Source of the DNA: Baffinella frigidus
Taxonomy: Eukaryota > Cryptophyceae > Cryptomonadales > Baffinellaceae
Length of the DNA stretch: 14,091 bases
Direction of reading: 5' to 3'
Assembly: GCA_026770585.1 (NCBI GenBank)
Contig: MU646313.1
Coordinates: forward strand, 512,723 to 526,813
The notes below the pieces were generated by a model. The model searched no databases and had not been told where the DNA came from. It was given only the letters and a program-made list of their open reading frames with translations. Below, one piece after another: positions 12,001 through 14,075 of the stretch. Within the stretch, counting starts at the first letter, position 1. Every line of letters begins with the position of its first letter. Made by a program: the position numbers and the translations under genes.

Positions 12001-14075
12001 TTAAATTTAGTTAGGCGCCTAATTAACCTTCGCGAGTCTCCTATGTGATCATTAGGTGGTGGACAACCGGGAATCCGCGCTCGTTTCAGCGCCCACCTCC
12101 TCCGGGAAGACATTCATCTCCTACTACTGCATGGAGAAGGTTATGAGGTACACTCTCACCCCTAAAACCCAAACCCCAAAACCTAAGCCCCCAAACCCCA
12201 ACCCTCAAAACCTACACCTAAACCCTACACCCTACACCCCAAACCCCAAACCCCAAACCCCAAACCCCAAACCCCAAACCCCAAACCCCAAACCATAAAC
12301 CCTACACCTCCAACCCCAAACCCTAAACCCTAAACCCCAAACCCCAAACCCCAAACCCCAAACCCCAAACCCCAAACCCCAAACGCTAGGGAGAAGAGCC
12401 AGGACGGGATCGTGGTGTTCGTGGCGCCGACGAAAGCGCTCATCAACCAGATCGCCGCCCAGGTTTGCTCCAAAGTTGACGGATTTGTACTACGAACCCA
12501 GTGTGTCAACTTAGGAATAGTCTGCAACCAGATCGCCGCCCAGGTTATAGTCTGCAACCAGATCGCCGCCCAGATAGTCTGCAACCAGATCGCCGCCCAG
12601 GTTATCCTCTCAGTCTGTTTGGGCTCACTGGTTTGGTGGGAGCAGGCTCGTTTTTGCTCCAAAGTTGACTGATTTGTATCACGAACCCAGCGTGTCAACT
12701 TAGGAATAGTCTGCGAACCCGTCTGAGGCTGAGCGCCGACGAAAGCGCTCATCAACCAGATTGCCGTCCAGGTTGTGAGCATCCCTCTCAGTCTATTTGG
12801 AACTGAATGAATCACTAGGGAACTCAGTCAATTACTCCACGCAGCGGGCTACGAAGGGATTTTCGGCCCACATCGGGCCGAGTTTCCGTTACATTATCCG
12901 TAGCAACCCCCCTATGTCCCTACGGATTGCCTACCGTAGGTTCGTATGTCTTATCGCTTAGGGGTTATTCAAAATCCCTTCGAAGTCCGCTGTGTGGAAA
13001 TACTAGGGGACTGAACCAGCGGGGCCTGCATGCAGGTGTACGGGACGTTCCACGACAAGTTCGGCACTCTCACCGACGTTTATTTGGCCTTGCAGTTTTG
13101 TTTGAGACGGGGCTCTTTCCCGCTCCAGAGTTGACGGATTTGTACCACGGAATGGGATTTTTCTACTTGGGAATAGTCTGCGAGCCCGACTGAGGCAGAG
13201 CTATGAATCTGATGATAAGGTGAATGGAAACTTAGCCCGATATGGGCCGAAAATCCCTTCGTAGCCCGCTGCGTGGACTAAGAATCTGATAGATCGGTGA
13301 ATGCAGGTGTACGGGGCGTTCCACGACAAGTTCGGCATTCTCACCGACGCGTACAGGTCACCCTGAAACCCTAACCCCGAAACCCTGACACCTAAACCCT
13401 AACGTCACCCCTAAATCCTCACCCCGAAACCCTAACCCCGAAACCCTAACGTCACCCCTAAACCCTCACGCCGAAACCCTAACCCCTAAACCCTAAACCC
13501 TAAACCCTAATCCCTAAACCCTAAACCCTGTTTGGCCTTAACTCCCACGCGGCGCAGGCACCGCGCGCTCTCGTGCCGGATTCTCGTGACGGTGCCAGAC
13601 TGTCTCGAGTCGTCTCACACGGGCACGCGAACACACAAACCCTGGAACCTGAGCGTAAACCACCACCCTAATTGCAGTGCTCAACCCGGAGTTTGGCGTG
13701 CGGTGTTTGGCCCTAACTCCCAACCCCGCGGCGAGGCGTCAAAGAGTTATTAGGGCGGAGCACAAGCATGGTACCTCGCTGGCCGCGACTTTTGCGTGTG
13801 ACGACTTTCGCTGAGCTTTCGTCATGCGCCAGGCACCGCGCGCTCTCGTGCCGGATCCTCGTCACAGTGCCAGACTGCCGCGAGTCGTCTCACACGGGCA
13901 CGTAAAAACAACAAAAAAACGGAACCGGACCCTCCACCCTACTTGCTGTGCGAACCCTAACTCTCACGCGGCGCAGGCACCGCGCGCTGTCGTGCCGGAT
14001 CCTGGTAACGGTGCCAGACTGCCTCGAGTCGCTCCTGCTGGACCCTGCCCTCTCCGCGTGGGCCCAGCGCATCCG
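2124..14075 (+). CDS. DDX60-like Ski2-family DExH-box helicase gene, partial (18 exons seen, 5' and 3' ends missing)
   Basis: The exons at 2124-2209, 2627-2675, 4246-4360, 4794-4867, 5324-5407, 5884-5958, 6599-6653, 7541-7626, 8142-8183, 8545-8589, 9561-9599, 9725-9787, 10376-10447, 10858-10917, 12056-12147, 12390-12462, 13307-13356 and 13977-14075 total 1259 nt and read as 419 codons plus 2 nt without a stop. Residues about 280-420 carry the DDX60 family order: FQLEHMG, then [10 protein letters not shown], then APTSSGKT (Walker A, ATP binding), then [12 protein letters not shown] (motif Ia), then [19 protein letters not shown]60 proteins are cytoplasmic Ski2-like RNA helicases. The human member is interferon-induced and linked to antiviral RNA sensing; the role of protist members is not known to me. 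DDX60 proteins are well over 1,000 residues, so this is about a quarter. The protein family is firm; exon choice where duplicates exist is not. Confidence 0.87.
2210..2626 (+). repeat. Intron 1: duplicated intron start, exon 1 fragment and heptads
   Basis: A unit beginning with a GTACGAAACCCGCAACCC-like sequence and continuing through CCTGAACCCTG recurs near 2228, 2283 and 2480. The third recurrence is preceded by a copy of the end of exon 1. A G-rich inverted stretch lies near 2385-2440. Confidence 0.8.
2439..2478 (+). pseudogene. Copy of the 3' end of exon 1, with a donor
   Basis: Contains CAGCGCCGCAAGGCAAGGC through GCCAGAT followed by gtac, as at the real exon end. The middle is damaged by a small deletion. 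Confidence 0.85.
2627..2675 (+). CDS. Exon 2: [16 protein letters not shown]
   Basis: The acceptor is accag, immediately after a run of heptad repeats, and the donor is gtacat. The 49 nt encode the end of a split Met codon and then [16 protein letters not shown], ending in phase 0 as exon 3 requires. An almost identical exon lies at 2821-2869 with its own AG and GT, so either copy could be spliced in. Confidence 0.6.
2680..3050. repeat. TATACGTATA-rich tract with a (TA)n microsatellite
   Basis: Palindromic TATACGTATA motifs recur around the exon 2 copies. Positions 2944-3010 are almost pure TA dinucleotides. Similar tracts occur near 3380, 3885-3940, 4965-5010, 5190-5265 and 6658-6775, often beside E elements. 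Confidence 0.9.
2821..2869 (+). CDS. Duplicate of exon 2, intact and splice-competent by sequence
   Basis: It differs from 2627-2675 at only two bases (CTG to CTC and GGT to GGC), both synonymous, so the peptide is identical. An AG (aagag) sits directly before it and a gttcgt donor directly after. It could be an alternative exon to 2627-2675 or an unused copy. Including both would shift the frame, because each is 49 nt. I include 2627-2675 in the model because its acceptor has the usual C-rich lead-in; the choice is uncertain. Confidence 0.5.
3048..3090 (+). pseudogene. Third copy of exon 2, donor lost
   Basis: Reads [14 protein letters not shown]. The base pair after the last codon is CT where the other copies have the GT donor, and the tyrosines are lost. 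Confidence 0.75.
3125..3278 (+). mobile_element. E element copy 3
   Basis: 154 bp with both ends recognisable (CCACCCAGCGGGCTACGAAG and TTCGAAGTCCGCTGTGTGG) and both internal stems. The right flank is TATACT. Confidence 0.92.
3323..3339 (+). pseudogene. Fourth, minimal copy of the end of exon 2
   Basis: Only GGCTCGCCGGTACTACA before gttcgt remains. The adjoining GAGGCGGGCTCTTCCC-type intron sequence is shared with the copies at 2821 and 3048. Confidence 0.65.
3414..3655 (+). repeat. Degenerate 21-bp minisatellite
   Basis: About ten units modelled on CAGTGGCTAATGATTCAATAC. Most are 21 bases, one is 20 and two are expanded. The open frames through it (IPVDN-like) come from the period being a multiple of three. 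Confidence 0.85.
3746..3787 (+). pseudogene. Copy of the first 42 bases of exon 3
   Basis: Preceded by gagcag (an acceptor) and matching exon 3 from GTTCTGGGCGCGACC to GACGGGC with two differences near its end (ACGCGAAG to ACACAAAG). It joins directly to the inner part of an E element. Confidence 0.88.
3788..3887 (+). mobile_element. E element copy 4, left third missing
   Basis: Starts inside the element at CGTAGGAACCCCCC and runs to the right end TGTGTGG. The missing left part is replaced by the exon 3 fragment. The right flank is TATATATACG. Confidence 0.88.
3888..4224. other. Remainder of intron 2: nothing recognised
   Basis: TATACGTA repeats at the left, then moderately AT-rich DNA with no coding pattern, no recognised RNA gene and no clear repeat. 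Confidence 0.5.
4225..4240 (+). mobile_element. E element right-end stub
   Basis: GAAGTCCGCTGTGTGG is identical to the right terminus of full E copies and lies five bases before exon 3. Confidence 0.85.
4246..4360 (+). CDS. Exon 3: [14 protein letters not shown] plus an acidic Glu-rich tail
   Basis: The acceptor gcgcag lies 5 bases after a terminal stub of an E element (4225-4240). The exon has 38 codons plus one base; the last part is almost all Glu, Gly and Lys ([17 protein letters not shown]). The donor is ggtccacc and the exon ends in phase 1. Charged linkers of this kind occur before the helicase core in DDX60 proteins. A partial copy of the first 42 bases lies at 3746-3787, fused to an E element. 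Confidence 0.65.
4371..4790 (+). repeat. CCCTGAA/CCCTAAA heptad tract filling intron 3
   Basis: The left part favours CCCTGAA and the middle and right parts favour CCCTAAA. It stops a few bases before the exon 4 acceptor. Confidence 0.95.
4794..4867 (+). CDS. Exon 4: lysine-rich segment ending [14 protein letters not shown]
   Basis: The acceptor caacag follows a long CCCTAAA/CCCTGAA tract. With the single base from exon 3 it reads [13 protein letters not shown], then [12 protein letters not shown], a basic coiled-coil-like stretch typical of the linker that precedes the DDX60 helicase core. It ends at CAG and the intron starts gcaaac, a GC donor; phase 0 matches exon 5, which also starts GC. 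A decayed copy lies at 5270-5299 and a 12-base copy of its 3' end at 4930-4941. Confidence 0.7.
4930..4941 (+). pseudogene. Twelve-base copy of the end of exon 4
   Basis: CTCTCTATCCAG followed by GC, as at the true exon end. Short, but it fits the pattern of the neighbouring introns. Confidence 0.55.
5027..5188 (+). mobile_element. E element copy 5, full length
   Basis: 162 bp from CCACACAGAGCGCTACGAAG to TTCGAAGTCCGCTGTGCGG, with both internal stems. TATACGTA tracts lie on both sides. Confidence 0.92.
5270..5299 (+). pseudogene. Shortened copy of exon 4
   Basis: AAGGGCGTGAAGGAGAAG then AAACTGAGCAAA corresponds to exon 4 with the inner repeat of Lys/Glu codons deleted. It comes after the E element and just before the exon 5 acceptor. 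Confidence 0.7.
5324..5407 (+). CDS. Exon 5: [20 protein letters not shown]...SNNA
   Basis: The acceptor ggctcag is clear and the donor is gtatac. The exon has 28 codons in phase 0 to phase 0 and is highly charged and probably helical. An E element starts only seven bases past the donor. A second copy, lacking the first bases, follows at 5550-5622. Confidence 0.75.
5415..5552 (+). mobile_element. E element copy 6, right end missing
   Basis: Left terminus CCACACAGCGGGCTACGAAG, seven bases past the exon 5 donor. It breaks off after GGGGTTATTCAAAA, exactly where the second copy of exon 5 begins. Confidence 0.92.
5550..5622 (+). pseudogene. Second copy of exon 5
   Basis: Matches exon 5 from AAGGGCACAGAG to AACAACGCG and keeps a gtacag donor. 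There are two synonymous changes, then SLVSSNNA in place of SLALSNNA. It lacks the exon start and a good acceptor. Confidence 0.88.
5629..5883 (+). repeat. Mixed heptad tract at the end of intron 5
   Basis: CCCTAAA and CCCCAAA units with interruptions. CCGACGCG followed by gtaact near 5678 looks like a third, minimal copy of the end of exon 5. Confidence 0.85.
5884..5958 (+). CDS. Exon 6: [25 protein letters not shown] region
   Basis: The acceptor (ccaaag) follows heptad repeats and the donor is gtgcaa. It has 25 codons, phase 0 on both sides, and joins exon 5 as [14 protein letters not shown]. The text looks like the amphipathic helices preceding the helicase core of DDX60 proteins. A decayed copy is at 6070-6124. 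Confidence 0.72.
5966..6388. repeat. Large degenerate inverted repeat in intron 6
   Basis: The left part (CAGTTGAC, then CTAATCCGCGCAGG, then TGTACCGGGAAAA, then GAGTATGCATAATGAA, then CTGGTGTATCT) is matched in reverse order and orientation on the right (AGATACACC at 6268, TTCATTATGAATACTC at 6287, TTTTCCCGGTACA at 6322, CCTGCGCGGATTA near 6337, GTCAACTGC to 6383). The left arm also contains a decayed copy of exon 6. Confidence 0.8.
6070..6124 (+). pseudogene. Decayed copy of exon 6
   Basis: AAGGACCTTGCGGAGTTTGT then AAAG, then CACCAGAAGAAAC and CCTGTAG followed by gttgac. An internal deletion and substitutions destroy the frame. Confidence 0.75.
6395..6407 (+). pseudogene. Short copy of the start of exon 7
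   Basis: GCGGACCTCCGTA preceded by ccgcag. It may be an older acceptor for exon 7. Confidence 0.55.
6411..6530 (+). repeat. AACACTC/AACACCA heptad tract
   Basis: Heptads of the CACCAAA and CACTCAA type, the same class as the tract in intron 9. Confidence 0.8.
6599..6653 (+). CDS. Exon 7: [18 protein letters not shown]
   Basis: The acceptor is ccgtag and the donor is gttcgt. It has 18 codons plus one base and ends in phase 1; the split codon with exon 8 is G|GA (Gly). Part-copies of its start and middle are at 6395-6407 and 6786-6820, without an intact frame. Confidence 0.7.
6786..6820 (+). pseudogene. Decayed copy of the middle and end of exon 7
   Basis: CATGAGTGCAAGTTGGGGTG then GGGACTGCCACGG lines up with CAGGAGTGCAAGTCAGCGTG then GGGCGAGGACCGCCAAGG, with a deletion. 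Confidence 0.6.
6886..7003. repeat. Long hairpin in intron 7
   Basis: Arms 6897-6930 and 6956-6989 are complementary at 31 of 34 positions around a 25-base loop, and weaker pairing (GGCTTC...GACC with GGTC...AAGCC) continues outward. No gene is seen inside. Confidence 0.9.
7004..7540. other. Right half of intron 7: small repeats only
   Basis: Several GTTGAC/GTCAAC words (7057, 7130, 7244, 7262). A duplicated segment ends CGTTGATTTGGTC at 7482 and 7519. No exon-like stretch with splice sites was found apart from exon 8 itself. Confidence 0.5.
7541..7626 (+). CDS. Exon 8: [20 protein letters not shown]...ALRE
   Basis: The acceptor is ggtggcag and the donor is gtacgg. After two bases completing Gly it gives 28 codons with a hydrophobic heptad pattern ([13 protein letters not shown]), probably a helix of the N-terminal part. 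An R hairpin box begins 16 bases into the following intron. Three copies of its 3' end lie within that intron. Confidence 0.78.
7643..7694 (+). repeat. R box copy 1, at the donor of exon 8
   Basis: AAGTTGAC, then TTTGTACCACACACCCAGC, then CTACTTAAGAATAGTCCG. It starts 16 bases after the exon 8 donor. Confidence 0.88.
7710..7748 (+). pseudogene. Copy 2 of the 3' end of exon 8
   Basis: GTTGTCCGCACCCTCCTCAC then CGTC, then TCGGAGAG followed by gtgcgt. It follows directly on the tail of R box 1. Confidence 0.8.
7828..7876 (+). repeat. R box copy 2
   Basis: AAGTTAACGGATTTGTACCA, then TCAACTTGAGGATAG. A GGCGCTTTTTCGCTCCAAA lead-in is itself doubled just upstream. Confidence 0.8.
7894..7940 (+). 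pseudogene. Copy 3 of the 3' end of exon 8
   Basis: GAGCTGTCCGCACTCTCCTC to CTCTCAAAGAG followed by gtacgg; donor intact. There are four synonymous changes and three conservative ones against exon 8. Confidence 0.85.
7957..8008 (+). repeat. R box copy 3
   Basis: Nearly identical to copy 1, including the same 16-base spacing from the donor of the exon 8 copy before it. Confidence 0.88.
8012..8031 (+). pseudogene. Copy 4 of the end of exon 8
   Basis: ACGCCGAGGCCCTCCACGAG follows the tail of R box 3. The next bases could be read as GSLYLTW, so a short alternative exon is possible, but no good donor was seen. Confidence 0.6.
8066..8115 (-). repeat. R box copy 4, inverted
   Basis: Reverse complement of the R pattern: GACTATTCTCAAGTTGAC, then GCTGGGTGTGCGGTACAAAT, then AAACTT. 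Confidence 0.85.
8142..8183 (+). CDS. Exon 9: alanine-rich [14 protein letters not shown]
   Basis: The acceptor is caaacag and the donor is gtcaac. It has 14 codons, phase 0 to phase 0. The GCG/GCC alanine run contains two overlapping GCGGCCGC sites. It is short, but the splice signals, phase and coding composition fit. Confidence 0.68.
8188..8540 (+). repeat. Intron 9: CACCAAA and CCCCAAA heptad arrays
   Basis: From about 8312 to 8477 nearly every unit is CACCAAA; from about 8485 to 8530 it is CCCCAAA. The minus-strand GVWCLVF-type frames are translations of this repeat. Confidence 0.93.
8545..8589 (+). CDS. Exon 10: [15 protein letters not shown]
   Basis: The acceptor aaaacag comes right after a long CACCAAA/CCCCAAA tract. 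The exon has 15 codons in phase 0. It ends at gcccag followed by gcctca, the second GC donor in this gene; the next exon also starts GC. Short copies of its end recur inside the intron at 9119 and 9286. Confidence 0.7.
8603..9245 (+). repeat. Intron 10: compound tandem units
   Basis: A unit with AAACCTCCAAACCCAAACCC and a G-rich GTGGGGTGTGGG stretch starts near 8664, 8765 and 9047. A downstream part containing GGGCGCACAAGCGTCCTTCT then AAGAT recurs at about 8908 and 9187. CAGGCCTC, as at the exon 10 donor, begins two of the units (8851, 9128). Confidence 0.85.
9119..9299 (+). pseudogene. Two tiny copies of the end of exon 10
   Basis: GCAGCCCAGGCCTCA at 9119 and GCGCCGCCCAGGCC at about 9286 match GACGCCGCCCAGGCCTCA at the true exon end and GC donor. 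Confidence 0.6.
9342..9391 (+). repeat. R box copy 5
   Basis: AAGTTGACGGGTTTGAACCG, then GTCGACTTGAGAATCGT. Diverged from the others but the same order of blocks. Confidence 0.75.
9561..9599 (+). CDS. Exon 11: [13 protein letters not shown]
   Basis: The acceptor is cgcacag and the donor is gtcttg. At 13 codons it is the shortest exon of the model. Joined to exon 10 it reads [20 protein letters not shown], a plausible helical stretch. Confidence 0.68.
9607..9722 (+). repeat. Intron 11: CCCCAAA array
   Basis: Almost pure CCCCAAA heptads occupy the whole intron between exons 11 and 12 and reach to within a few bases of the acceptor. Confidence 0.95.
9725..9787 (+). CDS. Exon 12: [21 protein letters not shown]
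   Basis: The acceptor atctcag follows a CCCCAAA array and the donor is gtgtgt. It has 21 codons in phase 0, charged and probably helical. The last 30 or so bases, together with the R box just after the donor, are repeated at 9871 and 10172. Confidence 0.72.
9801..9850 (+). repeat. R box copy 6, at the donor of exon 12
   Basis: GTTGACGGATTTGTACCGCG, then ATGTCAACTTACGAATAGTC, about 13 bases after the donor. GTTGAC and GTCAAC can pair. Confidence 0.88.
9871..9900 (+). pseudogene. Copy 2 of the 3' end of exon 12
   Basis: GCTCTCGCGCATGCAATGCG then CCAAGCTCCC followed by ggtaag, a good donor. It follows R box 6 and its GGTCAACGCTTTTT tail. Confidence 0.85.
10099..10151 (+). repeat. R box copy 7
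   Basis: AAGTTGACGGATTTGTACCG, then GTGTCAACTTACGAATAGTC. The terminal eight bases AAGTTGAC and GTCAACTT are perfect inverted repeats. Confidence 0.9.
10172..10202 (+). pseudogene. Copy 3 of the 3' end of exon 12
   Basis: GCTCTCGCGCATGCAGCGCG then CCAAGCTCTCG followed by gtcggt. It lies after R box 7 and before R box 8. Confidence 0.85.
10214..10262 (+). repeat. R box copy 8
   Basis: AAGTTGACGGATTTGTACCA, then TGTTCACTTACGAATGGTC, 11 bases after the donor of the exon 12 copy. Confidence 0.85.
10376..10447 (+). CDS. Exon 13: [12 protein letters not shown] segment before the helicase core
   Basis: The acceptor is gaaccag and the donor is gtccca. It has 24 codons in phase 0, reading VFSKSSPQ then [16 protein letters not shown]. 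An FQL/FQMxxMGxxLxR segment directly precedes the PD...WQ...LD region in DDX60-family helicases. Its second half plus donor and intron start is duplicated 149 bases downstream. Confidence 0.83.
10558..10596 (+). pseudogene. Copy of the 3' half of exon 13
   Basis: GAGCACATGGGACACCTCCT to CCCCCGAAG followed by gtcaca. The whole segment 10409-10557 is repeated here with a 149-bp period, intron start included. Confidence 0.92.
10697..10843 (+). repeat. 19-bp minisatellite, eight units
   Basis: Unit GTCCCCTAAGCGCTCAATA, ending 14 bases before the exon 14 acceptor. Its start continues the CGAATAGTCCCC tail of the duplicated exon 13 intron segment, so it looks like an expansion of an R tail. Confidence 0.93.
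10858..10917 (+). CDS. Exon 14: [20 protein letters not shown] (Q-motif-like lead-in)
   Basis: The acceptor is ctgcag and the donor is gtacgc. It has 20 codons in phase 0. The pattern DPR...F.PD.WQR.LLD is the region immediately before Walker A in DDX60 proteins. Two part-copies of its 3' end are at 10981 and 11233. Confidence 0.87.
10921..11400 (+). repeat. Intron 14, left part: tandem units with exon 14 fragments
   Basis: CTCTCGATACAGTTCCTGAA recurs at about 10960 and 11107, with a diverged TCCCGATACAGGTCCTAAAT at 11297. GAGCCTTG-GTTGAGTGATAC then AAAAG occurs at about 11146 and 11326. Copies of the end of exon 14 are at 10981-10999 and 11233-11250, the latter with a gtaata donor. Confidence 0.85.
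11526..11540 (+). pseudogene. Short copy of the exon 15 start
   Basis: GTGGTCAACCGGGCG against GTGGTGGACAACCGG in exon 15. No longer coding. Confidence 0.5.
11719..11750. repeat. 12-bp perfect inverted repeat in intron 14
   Basis: CTAACTAAATTT and AAATTTAGTTAG around an 8-base loop. The sister unit near 11996-12014 has only one arm with CTAATTAAATTT. Confidence 0.85.
11792..11839 (+). pseudogene. Copy of exon 15 broken inside Walker A
   Basis: Preceded by attag like the true exon. It reads [16 protein letters not shown] and then a TAA where the true exon has GGG AAG, so the Gly-Lys-Thr of the ATP site is lost. Confidence 0.9.
11977..11991 (+). pseudogene. Another short copy of the exon 15 start
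   Basis: GTGGTGGAAAACCGC preceded by gtgtag. It ends after five codons. Confidence 0.6.
12056..12147 (+). CDS. Exon 15: helicase motif I (Walker A)
   Basis: The acceptor is cattag and the donor is gtacac. The exon has 30 codons plus two bases, reading [19 protein letters not shown] and then [19 protein letters not shown] at residues 12-19 is the phosphate-binding loop, with Lys18 and Thr19 of the exon as the expected nucleotide contacts. SALV-APTS-GKTFIS is close to the DDX60 family text. Five decaying copies of the exon start occur upstream; this is the only one with a complete Walker A. Confidence 0.93.
12151..12387 (+). repeat. Intron 15: CCCCAAA heptad array
   Basis: Runs from just after the exon 15 donor to three bases before the exon 16 acceptor. 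Its core is almost pure CCCCAAA. Confidence 0.95.
12390..12462 (+). CDS. Exon 16: helicase motif Ia ([17 protein letters not shown])
   Basis: The acceptor cgctag follows a CCCCAAA array and the donor is gtttgc. The split codon AG|G gives Arg, then [20 protein letters not shown] and IAAQ. APTKAL is motif Ia, which contacts the nucleic acid backbone in superfamily 2 helicases. The 3' end is repeated four more times in the intron that follows. Confidence 0.93.
12473..12523 (+). repeat. R box copy 9, at the donor of exon 16
   Basis: AAGTTGACGGATTTGTACTA, then GTGTCAACTTAGGAATAGTC, 10 bases after the donor. The terminal AAGTTGAC and GTCAACTT are perfect inverted repeats. Confidence 0.92.
12518..12600 (+). 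repeat. Three tandem copies of R tail plus exon 16 end
   Basis: TAGTCTG joined to CAACCAGATCGCCGCCCAG, three times with a period of about 27-30 bases. The first and third are followed by gtt, so they keep a donor. Confidence 0.95.
12662..12711 (+). repeat. R box copy 10
   Basis: AAGTTGACTGATTTGTATCA, then GTGTCAACTTAGGAATAGTC, preceded by GGCTCGTTTTTGCTCC. Confidence 0.9.
12733..12771 (+). pseudogene. Longer copy of the end of exon 16
   Basis: GCGCCGACGAAAGCGCTCAT to GTCCAG followed by gttgtg. It encodes [13 protein letters not shown], one residue different from the true exon. It has no acceptor of its own. Confidence 0.9.
12837..12997 (+). mobile_element. E element copy 7, full length (best reference copy)
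   Basis: 161 bp, with left end CCACGCAGCGGGCTACGAAG and right end TTCGAAGTCCGCTGTGTGG. The first internal stem is GGCCCACATCGGGCC; the second is around GATTGCCTA with a shortened right arm. Confidence 0.95.
13036..13078 (+). pseudogene. First copy of exon 17, donor lost
   Basis: Has a gcatgcag acceptor and reads [14 protein letters not shown]. It differs from the true exon at two residues and lacks GCGTACAG plus donor. An R box follows 50 bases later. Confidence 0.88.
13129..13178 (+). repeat. R box copy 11
   Basis: AGTTGACGGATTTGTACCAC, then CTACTTGGGAATAGTCTGCG. Confidence 0.85.
13214..13276 (-). mobile_element. E element fragment, inverted
   Basis: Matches the end of copy 2 from GATAAGGTGAATGGAAAC to CCCGCTGCGTGG. 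Flanked by a direct repeat of about 25 bases (GAATCTGAT...GGTGAATG) at 13202 and 13280. Confidence 0.85.
13307..13356 (+). CDS. Exon 17: [16 protein letters not shown]
   Basis: The acceptor is aatgcag and the donor is gtcacc. It has 16 codons plus two bases (phase 2), which exon 18 completes as Arg. A related copy at 13036-13078 has a good acceptor but no GT at its end, so this downstream copy is preferred. Confidence 0.82.
13362..13530 (+). repeat. Intron 17 start: CCCCGAAACCCTAA and CCCTAAA repeats
   Basis: A unit with CGTCACCCCTAAA recurs at about 13402 and 13451, then plain CCCTAAA heptads. Confidence 0.88.
13558..13612 (+). pseudogene. Copy 1 of exon 18, truncated
   Basis: Has a ggcgcag acceptor and all of [18 protein letters not shown], differing from the true exon at five third-codon positions only. 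It then runs into TCTCACACGGGCACG instead of the LLLDP codons. Confidence 0.9.
13833..13887 (+). pseudogene. Copy 2 of exon 18, truncated
   Basis: Has a gcgccag acceptor and the same text with one Leu to Arg change. It ends in the same TCTCACACGGGCACG as copy 1, so these two copies share an extended unit. Confidence 0.9.
13977..14075 (+). CDS. Exon 18: LVTVPDCLE segment (between motifs Ia and II)
   Basis: The acceptor is ggcgcag and the donor is gtgaac. After the split Arg codon it reads [17 protein letters not shown] and then [15 protein letters not shown], ending in phase 2. CxxLVTVP followed by LLL.P..WxxRIR is the DDX60 text that leads to the DEVH box. Two shorter copies lie at 13558 and 13833; only this one continues into SLLLDP. 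Confidence 0.92.

Larger units (their letters stand above)
11401..12055 (+). repeat. Intron 14, right part: two diverged units ending in exon 15 copies
   Basis: A unit with GATTTGAGT, then GGGCCTGAG, then TTTAGTTAGGCGCCTAATTA then ACCTTCGCGA, then an AG plus the exon 15 start occurs as about 11650-11839 and 11938-12100. CCCTGAGAGTTGGA-CCATTT words mark older units at 11368 and 11567. Confidence 0.85.

Noticed and set aside
13036-13078. Upstream exon 17 copy as the true exon
   Set aside because: No GT follows the coding match, while 13307-13356 has AG, GT and the right phase for exon 18.
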